A DNA stretch of 64,000 bases, from NCBI GenBank assembly GCA_937946835.1, contig CALFAV010000067.1, positions 1-64,000 on the forward strand, written 5' to 3'. This DNA is from an uncultured Verrucomicrobiae bacterium (GTDB lineage Bacteria > Verrucomicrobiota > Verrucomicrobiia > Limisphaerales > J093). Each line of letters starts with the position of its first letter. Positions within the stretch are counted from its first letter, which is position 1. The notes beneath the pieces are model-generated. The model did not search any database, was not told the origin of the DNA, and worked only from the letters and a program-made list of their open reading frames with translations. Both the position numbers and the translations under genes were made by a program. Of the stretch, positions 24,520-36,000 are shown one piece after another.

Positions 24520-26271
24520 GTGTCCCCACCGAAACGCATTTCGGCTTTCGCTGCGACAGGCGCCGGGCTGTGTGTTGCGTTGCTGACTCTCCGCGCCCAA
24601 GTACCGCCGCTATTGCCTCACCAGGGCCGCGTGGCGGTGGGGGACACCTACTTTGACGGGTCGGGTGCGTTCAAGTTCGGCCTGGTCAACCCGGGCGCCA
24701 CGCAGATTTTCTGGCTGAACGCACCGGACGCCGACAGCGACGGCGAACCGGACGCCGCGGTCACGCTCCCGGTCCGGCGGGGGCTTTACTCGGTCCTGCT
24801 GGGGGACACCGGTTTGGTCAACATGGCGCCGTTGACGGTCGCGGTCTTTCGCGAGCCGGAGATTTACCTGCGGGTCTGGTTCGATGACGGCACGCACGGC
24901 TTTGAGCGGCTGGAGCCGGACCAGCGGGTGGTCCCGCCGCCGTATGCGTTGCTGGCGGCGGACGTGCCGGATGGATTGATCACCGCCGCCAAGCTGGCCC
25001 CGAACGCGCTGGAGACGTTGCAGACCCAACTGGCCGCGCTCACCGCGCAGGTGCAGGCGCTCTCCAATCAGGTGCAGGCGCTGGCCGCCGGGGTGGTCTC
25101 GGGACTGCCGCCGGGGGTGCCCGTGCTTTCGACCCAGGCCGGGGACCCGGCCCTGCTGGCCGGCGGGTTCACCCCCGTCCTTTCGCAGCCGGCGCCCGGC
25201 TGGGGACCCGGTTCCCCGACCGATGCCCCCGCGGCGCGCCTTGGGCACTCGGCTGTGTGGACGGGGCAGGAACTGCTGGTCTGGGGCGGGAACCTGAATC
25301 CGGTGATGGAAACGTTGTCCGGTCTGGGTGCCGGCTACCGCGTCACCACCGATCAATGGCAGGCGCTGCCCACTTTTAACGCCCCCGCGCCCCGCACCGA
25401 TCATGCCGCGGTGTGGACCGGGCAGGAAATGGTGGTCTGGGGCGGCTTCGCCGGCGGCGCTTACCTCAACTCCGGCGCGCGATTCAACCCGCTCACCCGG
25501 ACCTGGACCCCCCTGCCCACCAGCGGCGCGCCCGCCGGCCGACGCGGGCACGTGCTGGTCTGGACCGGGGCACGGGTGTTGATCTGGGGCGGGCGCAACG
25601 CCACCGGGCTGGTGAACGACGGTGCTTTGTACGACCCGGCCACGGATGCCTGGTCGGCGCTGGGCGTGGCCGGGGCGCCGGCAGCCCGCGCCGAGGCCGG
25701 GGCGGCGTGGACGGGCGCAAGTCTGCTGGTGTGGGGCGGGCTGGGCGCCACCGGTGAGTTGGGCGACGGTGCGCGCCTGAGTTTCGATGCCGCGGGCAAT
25801 CCGGTGGCCTGGACGCCGCTCAGTTCAACGGGCGCGCCGAGCGCGCGGGCCGGGCACACGGCCGTGTGGACGGGGCAACACCTGCTGGTCTGGGGCGGTT
25901 TCGGCCAGTCCACCTACCGGGGCGACGGCGCCCGTTACGACCCGGCCACGGACTCCTGGCAGCCGCTGGCCGCCCAGGACGCGCCCACCCCACGCCGCTT
26001 TCACAATGCCCTCTGGACCGGCAGCGAGATGCTGGTGTTGGGCGGCGAGACGGTGGCAGGCGCCACCGCCAGCGCCCACGCCTACGCGCCGGGGCGAAAC
26101 GCCTGGCGGCAGTTGAGCCACGCCGGCAATCCCCCGGCGCGCGCCGAGGCCACGGCGATTTGGACCGGCACCGAAGCGCTCGTTTTCGGCGGCCGGGCCG
26201 GCGGAGCGCCCCTGGCCGCCCTGTACCGTCTGGACCCGCGCCCGACCTGGTATTTTTACCTCAAACCCTGA
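24520..26271 (+). CDS. Secreted kelch-repeat protein with a fibre-type N-terminal domain; first gene of an 8-gene operon
   Basis: 583 residues from a GTG at 24520, giving a signal peptide (FAATGAGLCVALLTLRAQ). The N-terminal domain (HQGRVAVGDTYFDGSGAFKF ... RGLYSVLLGDTG ... PPPYALLAADVP) is the YQG...PYA beta domain also present in the S74 protein of this operon. A short heptad coiled coil follows (ETLQTQLAALTAQVQALSNQ). From about residue 245, six or seven kelch motifs repeat, each reading like RLGHSAVWTGQELLVWGG; they should close into a beta-propeller. The next gene starts 6 bases after its stop. AT-rich promoter-like sequence lies upstream (24452-24505). The role is unknown; propellers usually bind ligands or partner proteins. 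Confidence 0.8.
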   Translation: MSPPKRISAFAATGAGLCVALLTLRAQVPPLLPHQGRVAVGDTYFDGSGAFKFGLVNPGATQIFWLNAPDADSDGEPDAAVTLPVRRGLYSVLLGDTGLVNMAPLTVAVFREPEIYLRVWFDDGTHGFERLEPDQRVVPPPYALLAADVPDGLITAAKLAPNALETLQTQLAALTAQVQALSNQVQALAAGVVSGLPPGVPVLSTQAGDPALLAGGFTPVLSQPAPGWGPGSPTDAPAARLGHSAVWTGQELLVWGGNLNPVMETLSGLGAGYRVTTDQWQALPTFNAPAPRTDHAAVWTGQEMVVWGGFAGGAYLNSGARFNPLTRTWTPLPTSGAPAGRRGHVLVWTGARVLIWGGRNATGLVNDGALYDPATDAWSALGVAGAPAARAEAGAAWTGASLLVWGGLGATGELGDGARLSFDAAGNPVAWTPLSSTGAPSARAGHTAVWTGQHLLVWGGFGQSTYRGDGARYDPATDSWQPLAAQDAPTPRRFHNALWTGSEMLVLGGETVAGATASAHAYAPGRNAWRQLSHAGNPPARAEATAIWTGTEALVFGGRAGGAPLAALYRLDPRPTWYFYLKP

Positions 26272-26277
26272 CAACCC

Positions 26278-28182
26278 ATGAGCCGCACGCCTGCTGCTTC
26301 TCCCGTGCCTCCCGGCCGGTCGCCGATCACGCTTCCCGGCCGGGGATGCGTTTCGCGCCGGTGCTTCCGTCCCGCGTTCGGGCCGGTCGGTCCGCGCGCG
26401 CTGTGGGCCCTGCTGCTGGCCTGGGGCGCGCTGCAAACCGCGCGGGCGCAGTGGCTGACCCAGTCGTTTGACCTGGTGGCCGGTTGGAACGCCGTGTACC
26501 TGCACGTGGACGCCTCGCACGCGGTGTTGGATGACCTGATGGCGGCGCCGGTCAACGCGCCCATCGAGGAGGTCTGGCAGTGGAATTCGGACGTGCCCGC
26601 CGCCCAGTTCACGCAAAATCCCGCCGTGCCGGCCGACACCGGCTCGCCCTGGGCCAGTTGGGTGCGCGGGCAGGGGGCCGAGGCGGTGTTGAAACGGCTG
26701 GCGGGCAACCGCGCCTACCTGGTCCGCCTGCGCAACGACACCCCCGGCTTCCGCTGGCAGGTGCAGGGTCGGCCCGTGGCGCCGCGCTACATCTGGACCA
26801 CCACCGGATTGAACTTCCTGGGCTTTCCCACCCCGCCGGAGGCGGCGCCGAGCTTTGAAAATTTTCTCCAGCCCGCACCGGTGTTGTTGAACAACCTGGA
26901 GTTGTACCGGTACGGGGGCGGGCCGATGGGCCCCGGCAATCCGGTGCGCGTGTTTGCCCTGCACACCACGCCGGTGCGACGGGGCGAGGCGTTCTGGCTG
27001 CGCGCCGGCGATTACTTCAACCGCTACTTCGGCCCGTTTGCGCTCGAGTTGCCTCCGGGCCGGAGCCTCGAGTTTGGCGACGCCAGCAGTGCCAGCAGCC
27101 TGCGGTTGCGCAACCTCACCGCCCAGCCCCTGGTGGTCACCCTCAGCCTGGTGGCTTCCGAGTCCGCGCCCGCCGGCCAGCCGGCGATTTTGGGGCCGCC
27201 GCCGGTGTTGATTCGCGGCCCGCGCAATCTGACCGACCTGACCTACGGCTACCAGGACCTCTCGGCCCCGCGCTCCTGGGCCCTCCAGCCCGCCGGGCAG
27301 CCCGGGTCGGATGTGGAAATGGTGCTCGGGGTCAACCGCAGCGCCATGTCGGGCCAACCGGGCGACCTGTATGCCGGCATCCTGCGCCTGACCGATTCGC
27401 GGGCGCTGAGCCAGGTGGACCTGCCCGTCAGCGCCACGGTGGCCTCCCGGGCCGGGTTGTGGGTGGGCGCCGCCGCGGTGACGCAGGTGCGGCACTACCT
27501 CACGCAGTACCAGCGCGGCGACGATGGCAAACCGGTGCTTCAGCCCGATGGACGCTACGCGGTCGAGTCGGTCAAAAACGATCTCGGCACGGTGGGGCGG
27601 CCGTATCCGCTGCGGCTGATCCTGCACACCGGGGCCGACGGGGCGGGGGCCAGACTGCTGCAACGTGTCTTCATCGGGCCCAAGCCGGACGGCACCGTGG
27701 GGGTGACCACGCGGGAAGAGCTGCTTGACGCTGCGCAACTGGCCCACGCCCGGCGCATCAGCGCCGTCCACCTGCCCTGGTCGGCCGCGAATGTGCCCTG
27801 GGCCGGCACGGGCGCGTTGCGGCCCGGCGCCGCGGTGAGCGTGCCGGTGACCGTGAGCTACGACGACGCGGCCAATCCCTTTCTCCACCTCTACCACCCG
27901 GACCACGACAACCTGAACGCCACGTTTGATCAACGGCTGGAGCGGGGCGAGGAATCCTACGAGCTCCGTCGGGACATCACTCTCACCGTGCGCCCGCCGG
28001 CCGATGACTTCGACAGCCTGACCCGCGGCCACAACACCGTAAGCGGCCACTACGCGGAGTTGATCACCCTGACCGGGACCACCAAGGCCGGGCGGCCCGG
28101 GCCGGAAAGCCGCACCTTCGAGGTGCGGGGCACCTTTGAACTGACCCGCCTGACTGACATTGCCGAACTGACCACGGACTGA
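26278..28182 (+). CDS. Secreted protein with N-terminal GWNAVYL domain, unknown function
   Basis: 634 residues, starting 6 bases after the kelch gene. A long n-region precedes the hydrophobic signal core (LWALLLAWGALQTARA, cleavage near AQWL). The first domain begins TQSFDLVAGWNAVYLHVD and continues with EEVWQWNSDVPAAQFTQNP and GNRAYLVRLRNDTPGFRWQV. The remainder is strand-rich and glycine/proline-rich, with no enzyme motif seen. I associate the GWNAV[FY]L opening with uncharacterised secreted proteins of Verrucomicrobia and Planctomycetes, but know no function. It ends with a beta-sandwich-like FEVRGTFELTRLTDIAEL. Position in the operon implies it works with the giant protein. Confidence 0.7.
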   Translation: MSRTPAASPVPPGRSPITLPGRGCVSRRCFRPAFGPVGPRALWALLLAWGALQTARAQWLTQSFDLVAGWNAVYLHVDASHAVLDDLMAAPVNAPIEEVWQWNSDVPAAQFTQNPAVPADTGSPWASWVRGQGAEAVLKRLAGNRAYLVRLRNDTPGFRWQVQGRPVAPRYIWTTTGLNFLGFPTPPEAAPSFENFLQPAPVLLNNLELYRYGGGPMGPGNPVRVFALHTTPVRRGEAFWLRAGDYFNRYFGPFALELPPGRSLEFGDASSASSLRLRNLTAQPLVVTLSLVASESAPAGQPAILGPPPVLIRGPRNLTDLTYGYQDLSAPRSWALQPAGQPGSDVEMVLGVNRSAMSGQPGDLYAGILRLTDSRALSQVDLPVSATVASRAGLWVGAAAVTQVRHYLTQYQRGDDGKPVLQPDGRYAVESVKNDLGTVGRPYPLRLILHTGADGAGARLLQRVFIGPKPDGTVGVTTREELLDAAQLAHARRISAVHLPWSAANVPWAGTGALRPGAAVSVPVTVSYDDAANPFLHLYHPDHDNLNATFDQRLERGEESYELRRDITLTVRPPADDFDSLTRGHNTVSGHYAELITLTGTTKAGRPGPESRTFEVRGTFELTRLTDIAELTTD

Positions 28183-28207
28183 AGACCTTTCCCCAACCGA
28201 ACCACCC

Positions 28208-29941
28208 ATGAACCGCTTTGCCACCCTTCACCTCAAACCCTCCATGAACACCCATCGTACCTCCCTGACCGGCCGGTGTGGGAACCGGCCGGCATCAACC
28301 GCAACCGGCCGCATCATCCTCGGGCTGCTGGTCACCCTGCTCCTGCCCTTGCCCCGGACCGGGGCGGCCGACGCCCGGCCGCCCGAGTTCATGACCTACC
28401 AGGGCTTTCTGGTGGATGCCAACGGCGACCCGCTGGCGCCCAACAACCCGGCCAATTACCCGGTGGTCTTCCGCATCTTCGACCAGGCCACCGGCGGCAC
28501 GCGCCTGTGGTCCGAGCAGCAGATCGTGACCATTGACAAGGGCAACTTCAGCGTGCTGCTGGGCGAGGGCACCGAGGTCAGCGGCGAGAGCCGGCCGCCG
28601 CTGTCCCAGGTCTTTGGCGGCAGCGGCCTGGCGGCGAGCGCCTCGGATCGGTTCCTGGGCGTCACCGTGACCATCAACGGCGTGCCCACCGAGATTCTGC
28701 CGCGACTGCGGCTGTTGCCCGCGCCCTATGCCTACCTGGCCCGCCACGCCAACGCGCTGGTGAACGAGGTGGGCCAGCCGCTGGTGGCGGCCGGCAGCGG
28801 GGACAACCTGGTCGTGGCCGGCAAGGTGACCGCGAACGAGTTTGCCGGCAACGGCGCGGGCTTGAACAACCTCGACGCCTCCAAGATCACCAGTGGCACG
28901 CTGGCCAGTGCGCGCATCCCCGGCTTGGACGCGGGCAAGATCACCACCGGCACGCTCGCCGCCGACCGCATCCCGGGCCTCGACGCCGGCAAGATCACCA
29001 CCGGCACGCTGGCGGATGGGCGGTTGCCGGGCAACCTGGCCCGGCTCGATCAGGCCAACAACTTTGCCGCAAACGTCCAGGTCAACGGGACGTTACGGGT
29101 GGGGGAGATTGGCAATTTCCCCATCAGCTCCATGGGGTATGGCAAGGCCCTGATCTTTTCCGGGGGGCCGGACCTTTCGCCCACCTGGAGCAACGACAAC
29201 TCCGACCCGCTCTGGATCGCCCGGTACAACGAGGCGGAAAATACAACCCAGTTGCGCATCAACATCGGCGACGATCCCGGTGGTGGGGACAGTCTGGTCG
29301 TCGGCACGACCAGTGGCGGCGGCGCCGAGTTCAATCTAACCGGCACGTGGACGCCCCGGTTTACCGTCACCTCTTCTGGGAACGTGACGGCGGAGGGAGG
29401 AATGACGGTACGGGGGGGCTTGTGGGTGGGTAACCTGCCCTTCGGGGATTTTCGCAACGTCCAGTGGAACGATGCCACGGGGCGGATCGGCTACGACAAT
29501 TCCTCGCGCCGGTTCAAAGAGAACATCACGCCCTTGAAAGACGACTTCTCCCGGCTGTTGAAGGTCCAGCCCATGACCTACACCCGCCCGGGCGATTCCA
29601 ACCGCTGGGAGATCGGCTACATCGCCGAGGATTTCCACGACCTGGGCCTGACCAAGCTGGTGGATTACGACCGGGAAGGGCGACCCGACGGCATCAATTA
29701 CGAAAAAATCTGCCTTTACCTGAACGAGAATGCCAAGCAGCAGGCCCGCGAGTTGGCGGAGTTGAAAACCGCCCAGCAGGAACAGGCGGCCGTCATCACC
29801 GCCCAGCGCACCGAGCTGGAGGAGTTAAAGGCACGCGTCAAGTCCCTCGAACAACTGCTCCGCCAGGTGGCTGAAGCAACCGCGGCGTCGCGCCCCGGTG
29901 TGGTGGCCCTGGCCCCGGACAACGCGCAGAGCGCGGATTGA
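28208..29941 (+). CDS. Tail-fibre-like protein with C-terminal Peptidase_S74 chaperone domain
   Basis: 577 residues (a second ATG at 28244 is equally possible as start) with a signal segment (RIILGLLVTLLLPLPRTGAA). An N-terminal YQG...PYA domain (EFMTYQGFLVDANGDPLA ... LPAPYAYLARHA) is followed by a linker with three 18-residue repeats (LDASKITSGTLASARIPG and two variants, DNA 28871-29032) typical of trimeric fibres. The C-terminal part, about residues 430-550, is the S74 intramolecular chaperone: NSSRRFKENITPLKDD with the self-cleavage serine/lysine region, IGYIAEDFHDLGLTKLV, INYEKI, then a coiled coil (ELEELKARVKSLEQLL). In phages and bacteria this domain drives trimerisation and cuts itself off. 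No other phage genes are near. Confidence 0.88.
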   Translation: MNRFATLHLKPSMNTHRTSLTGRCGNRPASTATGRIILGLLVTLLLPLPRTGAADARPPEFMTYQGFLVDANGDPLAPNNPANYPVVFRIFDQATGGTRLWSEQQIVTIDKGNFSVLLGEGTEVSGESRPPLSQVFGGSGLAASASDRFLGVTVTINGVPTEILPRLRLLPAPYAYLARHANALVNEVGQPLVAAGSGDNLVVAGKVTANEFAGNGAGLNNLDASKITSGTLASARIPGLDAGKITTGTLAADRIPGLDAGKITTGTLADGRLPGNLARLDQANNFAANVQVNGTLRVGEIGNFPISSMGYGKALIFSGGPDLSPTWSNDNSDPLWIARYNEAENTTQLRINIGDDPGGGDSLVVGTTSGGGAEFNLTGTWTPRFTVTSSGNVTAEGGMTVRGGLWVGNLPFGDFRNVQWNDATGRIGYDNSSRRFKENITPLKDDFSRLLKVQPMTYTRPGDSNRWEIGYIAEDFHDLGLTKLVDYDREGRPDGINYEKICLYLNENAKQQARELAELKTAQQEQAAVITAQRTELEELKARVKSLEQLLRQVAEATAASRPGVVALAPDNAQSAD

Positions 29942-30011
29942 AAGCGGCGCGGTGCCTTTGCCCGCGCTCCGGGTCCTGTCCCTGGTCAACGGTCTTCCCA
30001 AAACGGTTCCC

Positions 30012-33000
30012 ATGAAACCACCTGCCCGGTTTCCTTTCAAAGTGGTGTGGTTGGGGCTGTGTGGCCTCTGGGGTTGCGGCGTTCTTCAGGCCCAGGTCCG
30101 CAATCCGGTGCCCCCGCCGCCCTTCGAGCTGCGCCAGGACCGCACCGCCTACAACCTCCAATCTCCCGGCGGCGTGCCCCTTTCCAGCACCCCCGGCGAC
30201 CCGCCCGGCTCGAACGGCCGGGCGCCCACGCCCGAACAGCAGCGCGCCGACGGGCTGACCGAACTGCCCGCCACGCCCCGGCAGTTTCAGGGCCGGATCA
30301 CCTTTGGTGCTCTCGCGGCCCCGCGCCAGCGCAACCTCAACCCCAATGTCAGCTACGTGGCCAACGCCGGGGCCGCCAACCTGGACCTGCCCCGCGGCGA
30401 AGTCGGTGGCCAGATCGTGGTCGTGATGCCCCGGGCGCTGGTCGGCGCGCCCTGGCTGAGCCGGAGTGTCAGCTTTTTGTTCGGCGCGCCCATTCCCCCG
30501 CCGCTGGTGGACGTCAACGGGGAGCCGCTGCCGGCCGGCACCCTGCCCCAGGATTACTGGGCTCCGGAACCGCACCGCCCCAGCCGCCTGGCGCCGCATG
30601 AGATCGTGAACAAGAACGCCCTGGCCGCCAAACTGGAGGCGGCCGCCGATCCGGTCTCGGCCTTCGTGAAGTCCCGGCTTTCCGAGAACACCCGGACCCT
30701 GTTGACCAATCCGGCTCATCCCGAGTTTCTCGACAAGTTGCTGACCGACCTGAACAACCTCATCGCCGGGCCTTCGATCTACACGCTGGCCCGCTTCACC
30801 AACGTGGCGCTGTCGCTCGAGACCCAGATTCTGGACCCCGCCGGCACTTCGGACGCCCGCCCGGCCCGGCTCAACCGGCTCCTGCTCGAGGATGCCTACC
30901 CGAACGAACTGGCCCGCACGGCGGTGAACTTCTACTGGAGCCCGCACGCCCGCATCGCCTATGCCATCCAGCCCGGTCCGGTGGACGTGGTCTGGCGCAA
31001 GGCGGAACCCAGCACGGTCCCGCCCGCCGACTTCGCCACCAACCCCGGCCGGTACTGGGTGGACTCGGGCAACTACTACACGCTCTACCGCGCCCGCCAT
31101 GTGGTCTCGGGCAGTCCGGTCAAGCCCCCGCGCAAGATTTACTGGACCGAGGGGGTGTTCCGCCCAACCGGCAAGCCGGTGGGGGTGCCGCCCGGGCGCG
31201 TGTCCGTGGTCAATGTGATTTACAACAACAACTTCCCCCGCCGGGTCGAGACGCCCTACCGCGCCCTGGGCCAGACGCCGGTGGTCGAGGACCCCAACGC
31301 CCAGTTGGAGGAGAACCGCACCCTCTGGTACGAGAGCGCGCGGCGCGAAATCCTGGCCTACAACCTCGAGGGGCGCGTCTTTGTCGAACTGCTCGGCGAG
31401 ACCGAGGCGGGCGGGCGCACCCGGCGGCCGCTGGGCTTCGAGGTGGTGGACGTGGTGCGGGAGCCGCAGCCGGCGGACGTGATCGCCGAATTGGGCGAGG
31501 CGCTGACCGCCTACGCCCCGGAGGAGAATCAGGATGATTCGGCCCTTTACCCCGAGCCGGTTTCCGGCAGCCAGGACTTCATCTTCCAGCAGTTCATCTC
31601 CGATGCACCCCGGCCGGTCATTTACGCCACGCGCGAAACGCGCAACCGCAACGACGTGCAGGTGCACTGGCTGGAGACGGGCGTCGAGGGGCTGCGCTGG
31701 CCGTTTCGGTTCGTGCGTTACCGGCAGGTCTGGCCGGTGGACATCCGCAAATACAGCCATTACCTGCGCCCCCGGGTGGCCACCGAAAGCGAAGCCCGCG
31801 CCACCGCCGTGCCGCTGCCGGCGGAGAACGCCCCGATCATTGATTACCAGGACCCGCTGGATCAGCCACGGGCCAAGCTCACCGAGACCTTCGCCTTTTA
31901 CACCTTCCTGACCGACCAGTTTCCCGTGCATCGCACCCTGCTGCGCTTCCGCGCCGGCGAGGCGGTCCGCTTCGAGCGCGTCTTGTCCTGGCTGGATGCG
32001 GCGTTGAAGGCGCCGGAACGGCTCGCCGGCTCGGCGGCCACCGGGCTGATGGTGACCGACCCGGCCACCGGGACAGCCGCGCCGATTTGGGATTCCAACA
32101 CCCGGCGGTTCCGGTTCCCGGAGGCCCTGCCTTACGCGCAAATCTCGCCGCGGGTCGAGGAACGGGCCGTAGCGGTGGGCGAGCGCATCCTGGCGCCCGG
32201 CGGCGAAGTCGGTGCCGATGGCCGGGAGTACCTGGCCGGTTACATCCTCCAGAGCGCGGGCACGGCGTTCAACCCGGGCGCCTACCAGGACCCGTTTGCC
32301 GCGGGCTTCGAGGCGGCCAACCGCGGCGCCATCATCCCGGTGAATGCCGCGCCGGGCAACGACCGGCTTGAGGTGTGGTGGTTCCGTCTCAACGGCCTGG
32401 CGCCCACGCAACTGGCCCAGGGTTTCAAGCCGGTGTACTGGCCGGCGGTGCTGGGCCGCTACACCCTGCGCTGGCCGGAGCAGCCGCGGGAGATTGTGTT
32501 GGCCAGTAACGACGGGAGCGGCCCACTGCAAAGCCTCGAGGCCCGGGGCCGGATTTACTACCAGAACGACCGGCGCCTGCCCGGCTTCAATCCCAACGAG
32601 GAGCACGCCCTGATGCAGGGCGGTCAGGCCTACGCGCTGCGCGACGACCTGAACATCACCGCTGGCGACGCCTACACCTCCGAGCCGTACGTGTTGCTCG
32701 AGTACACCGCGGCGGATGGCCGGCCGGCGATGACCGTCTTCAAGGTCCTCCGCGAGCGGCTCGAGACGGGCGACGTGTTTGATTACGTGGTGGAGGCGGG
32801 CACGGTGCTCCAGCCGCCCATGCCGCTGCCGTTACTGGACCTGCCGCTGGCGCCCAAGATCATCGGCGCCCCGCCGCGGAGCGTGAACCGGGAAATTCGC
32901 GCCTGGCAGGTCACCGACACGGCGGTGGAGACCACGGACGGCGTGCGCCGCGTGACCCTGACCACCGACGCGCCGCACGGCATCGGTAAAACCCGGACCC

Positions 33001-36000
33001 TGTTCCTCCAGAACCCGGACAACCTGAGCACGCCGGCGAAAGTGTTCCTGGTTACCGGCGTGGATTACACCGCCCGGACCCTGACGGGGGTGGTGCTGGA
33101 CCGGGACCTGATCGAGCTGACCCCTTGGACCGGCACGCCGGCGGGCGAATTTGCCCGGCGCCGTTTCGGGGTCGCCGCGCCGGTCAGCCTGGACGTCGGC
33201 ACCGCGCTGGTGGCGGCGGACCGGGTCTCCCGCCAGAGTTGGAAGGTGGAATTCATGGGCGCGGGCAACGAAGGCGGTGCCCATTACGTGGACCTCCAGT
33301 TTTCCGGCACCGAGACCTACGAGGCGGGCGCGGCGGCGCGGTTCCTGGCGGTGCCGGAATCCACGGTCTTTGCCGGTCGCTTCAACAACTGGCGACTGGG
33401 CTTCGAGCCGCTGCCGGTCAACGTGGCTGAGCCCACGCTGCGCGAGCAGTACGCGGCCTTCACCCTGCAGGACCGCAAGGGCAACGTGTGGGTTTACCGC
33501 GGACCCCACGATCCGGGCGACCAATCCACCATGGCGATGCGCTTTTACTACAAGACCCTGCCGGGCTTTTTCTTCCCGACGCTGCCGCTGGAGGCCCAGC
33601 CGCCCGTGGGCACCATCACACCGTATCTGCGCCCCCGCAACGACAACGGCACTTATGCCGGCGACCCGGTGTACGGCAACCGGCTCGACCCCCAGGGCGG
33701 CGATAACAACGCCCTGTTGATCCACTACGCGCCGGTCTGGCCCGCCCACCCGCCGGTGCTCCAGATGGGCGAAACCCTGACGCTGCCCAAGCGCGGCCTG
33801 CCGGCAATGCGCGGGCAGACCAGCCTCCAGGTGGTGTACCAGCAATCGCAGGTCGTGCGGGCGGACACGGGCGAATCGGTGATCCTCCACGACCCCACCC
33901 GCGAAAAGGTCTTTGAACTGGGCCCGGCCGGAGGCGTGAGCCGGCTGGGCAAAATCCCCGACTCGGTCCACACCACCTCCTACCGCGGCAAGACCTACTT
34001 CCCGAACCTGCCGCCGCACCTGAGCGAACGATTCTTCCTGGATCCCAACCGCGGCGAGTTTGGCGCCCTGGTCTTTCGGGGTGAATTCCGCGACGAACCC
34101 ACGGGGGATGATTACCTGCTCCTGAACGTCCTGGGTGCCGACGACCGGGGGCGGCTCAAGGACCTGTGCCTGCCCGACGACCCCGAGCGCAGTCGCTGGG
34201 AAGCGGCGGTGGACGGGCTGGCCACGGACCTCTGGTTGTTTGTGGAGAATCCGGCCCGCCCCGGCACCTACTACCCCCGCGACGCCGCCAGCTTCGGCCC
34301 GGCCGACCTGACGCGCGTCACCGATGACGACCAGGCGGTGGACTCCTACGCCCTGACGGCGGTCGGCCCCGGCACGGGCTTTGTGACCCTGATTGCCGGC
34401 AACGGCCTGGCCTTCACTCCGCCCGCCGAGCCGGTGAGCGTCCACATCTTCCGTGTAGTGGACACGCTCTACCGCGGCGAGCTCAAGGTCGTGGCCTCGT
34501 CCAACCCCCTGAGCGAAATCCTCACCCTCCAACAGGTCGTGGACCTGGCCGGCCGGGCCGGGGATTACAACTTCGAGTGGAAGATCGCCGCACCCGTGGA
34601 CGGCCAGCCGCCGGACGTGTACCAGAACACCCGCGTGCTGGTGCTGGGCGACGGCGTCTGGCAACACCTGCCATTTCCGGGGGCCACCGATCGCGCAACG
34701 ACCGCGACCCGGGCACCCGGTGAGCGGCTGGTGGCCGACGTGACCACCAGCGTCGCGCCGCGGGGCCGGGTGCCGTTTGTTTCCGCTGCGCGCCAGGGCC
34801 CGCAGTTCCAGCTCGAGCTGGCACCGGGGTTTGGCCTGCGACTGCTGCCCGGCACCCCCTTGGTCCTGCGCGATGCCGGGGGCCGCGAGGTGGGAGGGAG
34901 CGTGCACGGCCTGAGTACGGCCACGCAATTGATCGTCGAGCCGGACGCCGGTGGACCGCCGGTGCCGCCCGACTTTGTTCCGCTGGAGGCCTACGAGCCG
35001 GTGGTCAACGGCCGACCGCAAAGCATCGTGTTCCGCGAGTTCGACGTGCCGGCCGCCGCTGCCTACGGCGAACTCTGGCTCAGCCTCGACCTCGATGCCG
35101 CCTTGGGCGCCCGGGTGTACCTGGACGGCCAGCCGGTGGTGCAGGCAAATCTGGGGGCGGACGACACGCCGCGCTCTTCCGCCCCCGCCAACTTCTTCCC
35201 GCTCAGCCGGGCCTACCGGCTGGACACCGGGGTCCTTTCCGGCGGGCAGCCCCAGCCGGGCGGTCTGGTCCGGCACGCCGTCGCCGTCGAGCTGTTCTCC
35301 GGCGCCGTGCCGGACGCCCGTCTGGCCTTTAATCTGCGCCTCGAGGCCGGCGAGATCGTGGACGTGACCGACGCCGGCTGGTTGCCGCTGGACGCCGGCC
35401 GCTTCCCGGATGGGGTCCGCGCCCTGCTTGGCGGCCGGGCGGACGTGCGCGCCCTGAGCGACAATTACCTCATCATGCGTTACCAGGCCAAACGGGCGGG
35501 CCATGCCTCGTTCCGGCCCGACCCCGGCAACCCGGCGCGCAACCTGAACTGGTCGGCGTGGACCCGGCCGCAACTGGCCGAGGGCTGGATCAAGCGGGTG
35601 CTGGCCGGCATCAACCCCTTCAACCAGCGCGTGGCCGATCTGTTTGCCAACCAGGTCAGCACCGACGTGAGCATCATTCAACAGGCCGGCCCGCGCTGGG
35701 AGGGCGACGTGGCACTGAACCTGGATACGCTCAACCAGTTCGGCCTGATCGAAATTTACGAGACCGTCCTGCGCCGCGGCCGCAAGCTGAGCATTGACGC
35801 CGGCATCAACTACGGCCCGGCCAACGACGCCCTGCTGCTGGCCGCCGGCTACCTCAACGACCTGTACGTGATGCTCGGCCACGAGGCCTGGGCCGACGCC
35901 GCCAATCCGACCATCGGCATCGGCACCAAGGACCGCACCTACGGCGAAATCGCCACCGCGCTGTTTGCCTTCCGCGGCCAGATGCCTTCGCTGCTGGAGG

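Noticed and set aside
28208-29941. Prophage origin because of the Peptidase_S74 domain
   Set aside because: No capsid, terminase, portal, integrase or lysis genes are nearby; the operon is made of secreted bacterial proteins.
29838-32606. A 922-codon minus-strand frame
   Set aside because: It is a shadow of the giant gene, rich in V, G, H and R, without recognisable motifs.
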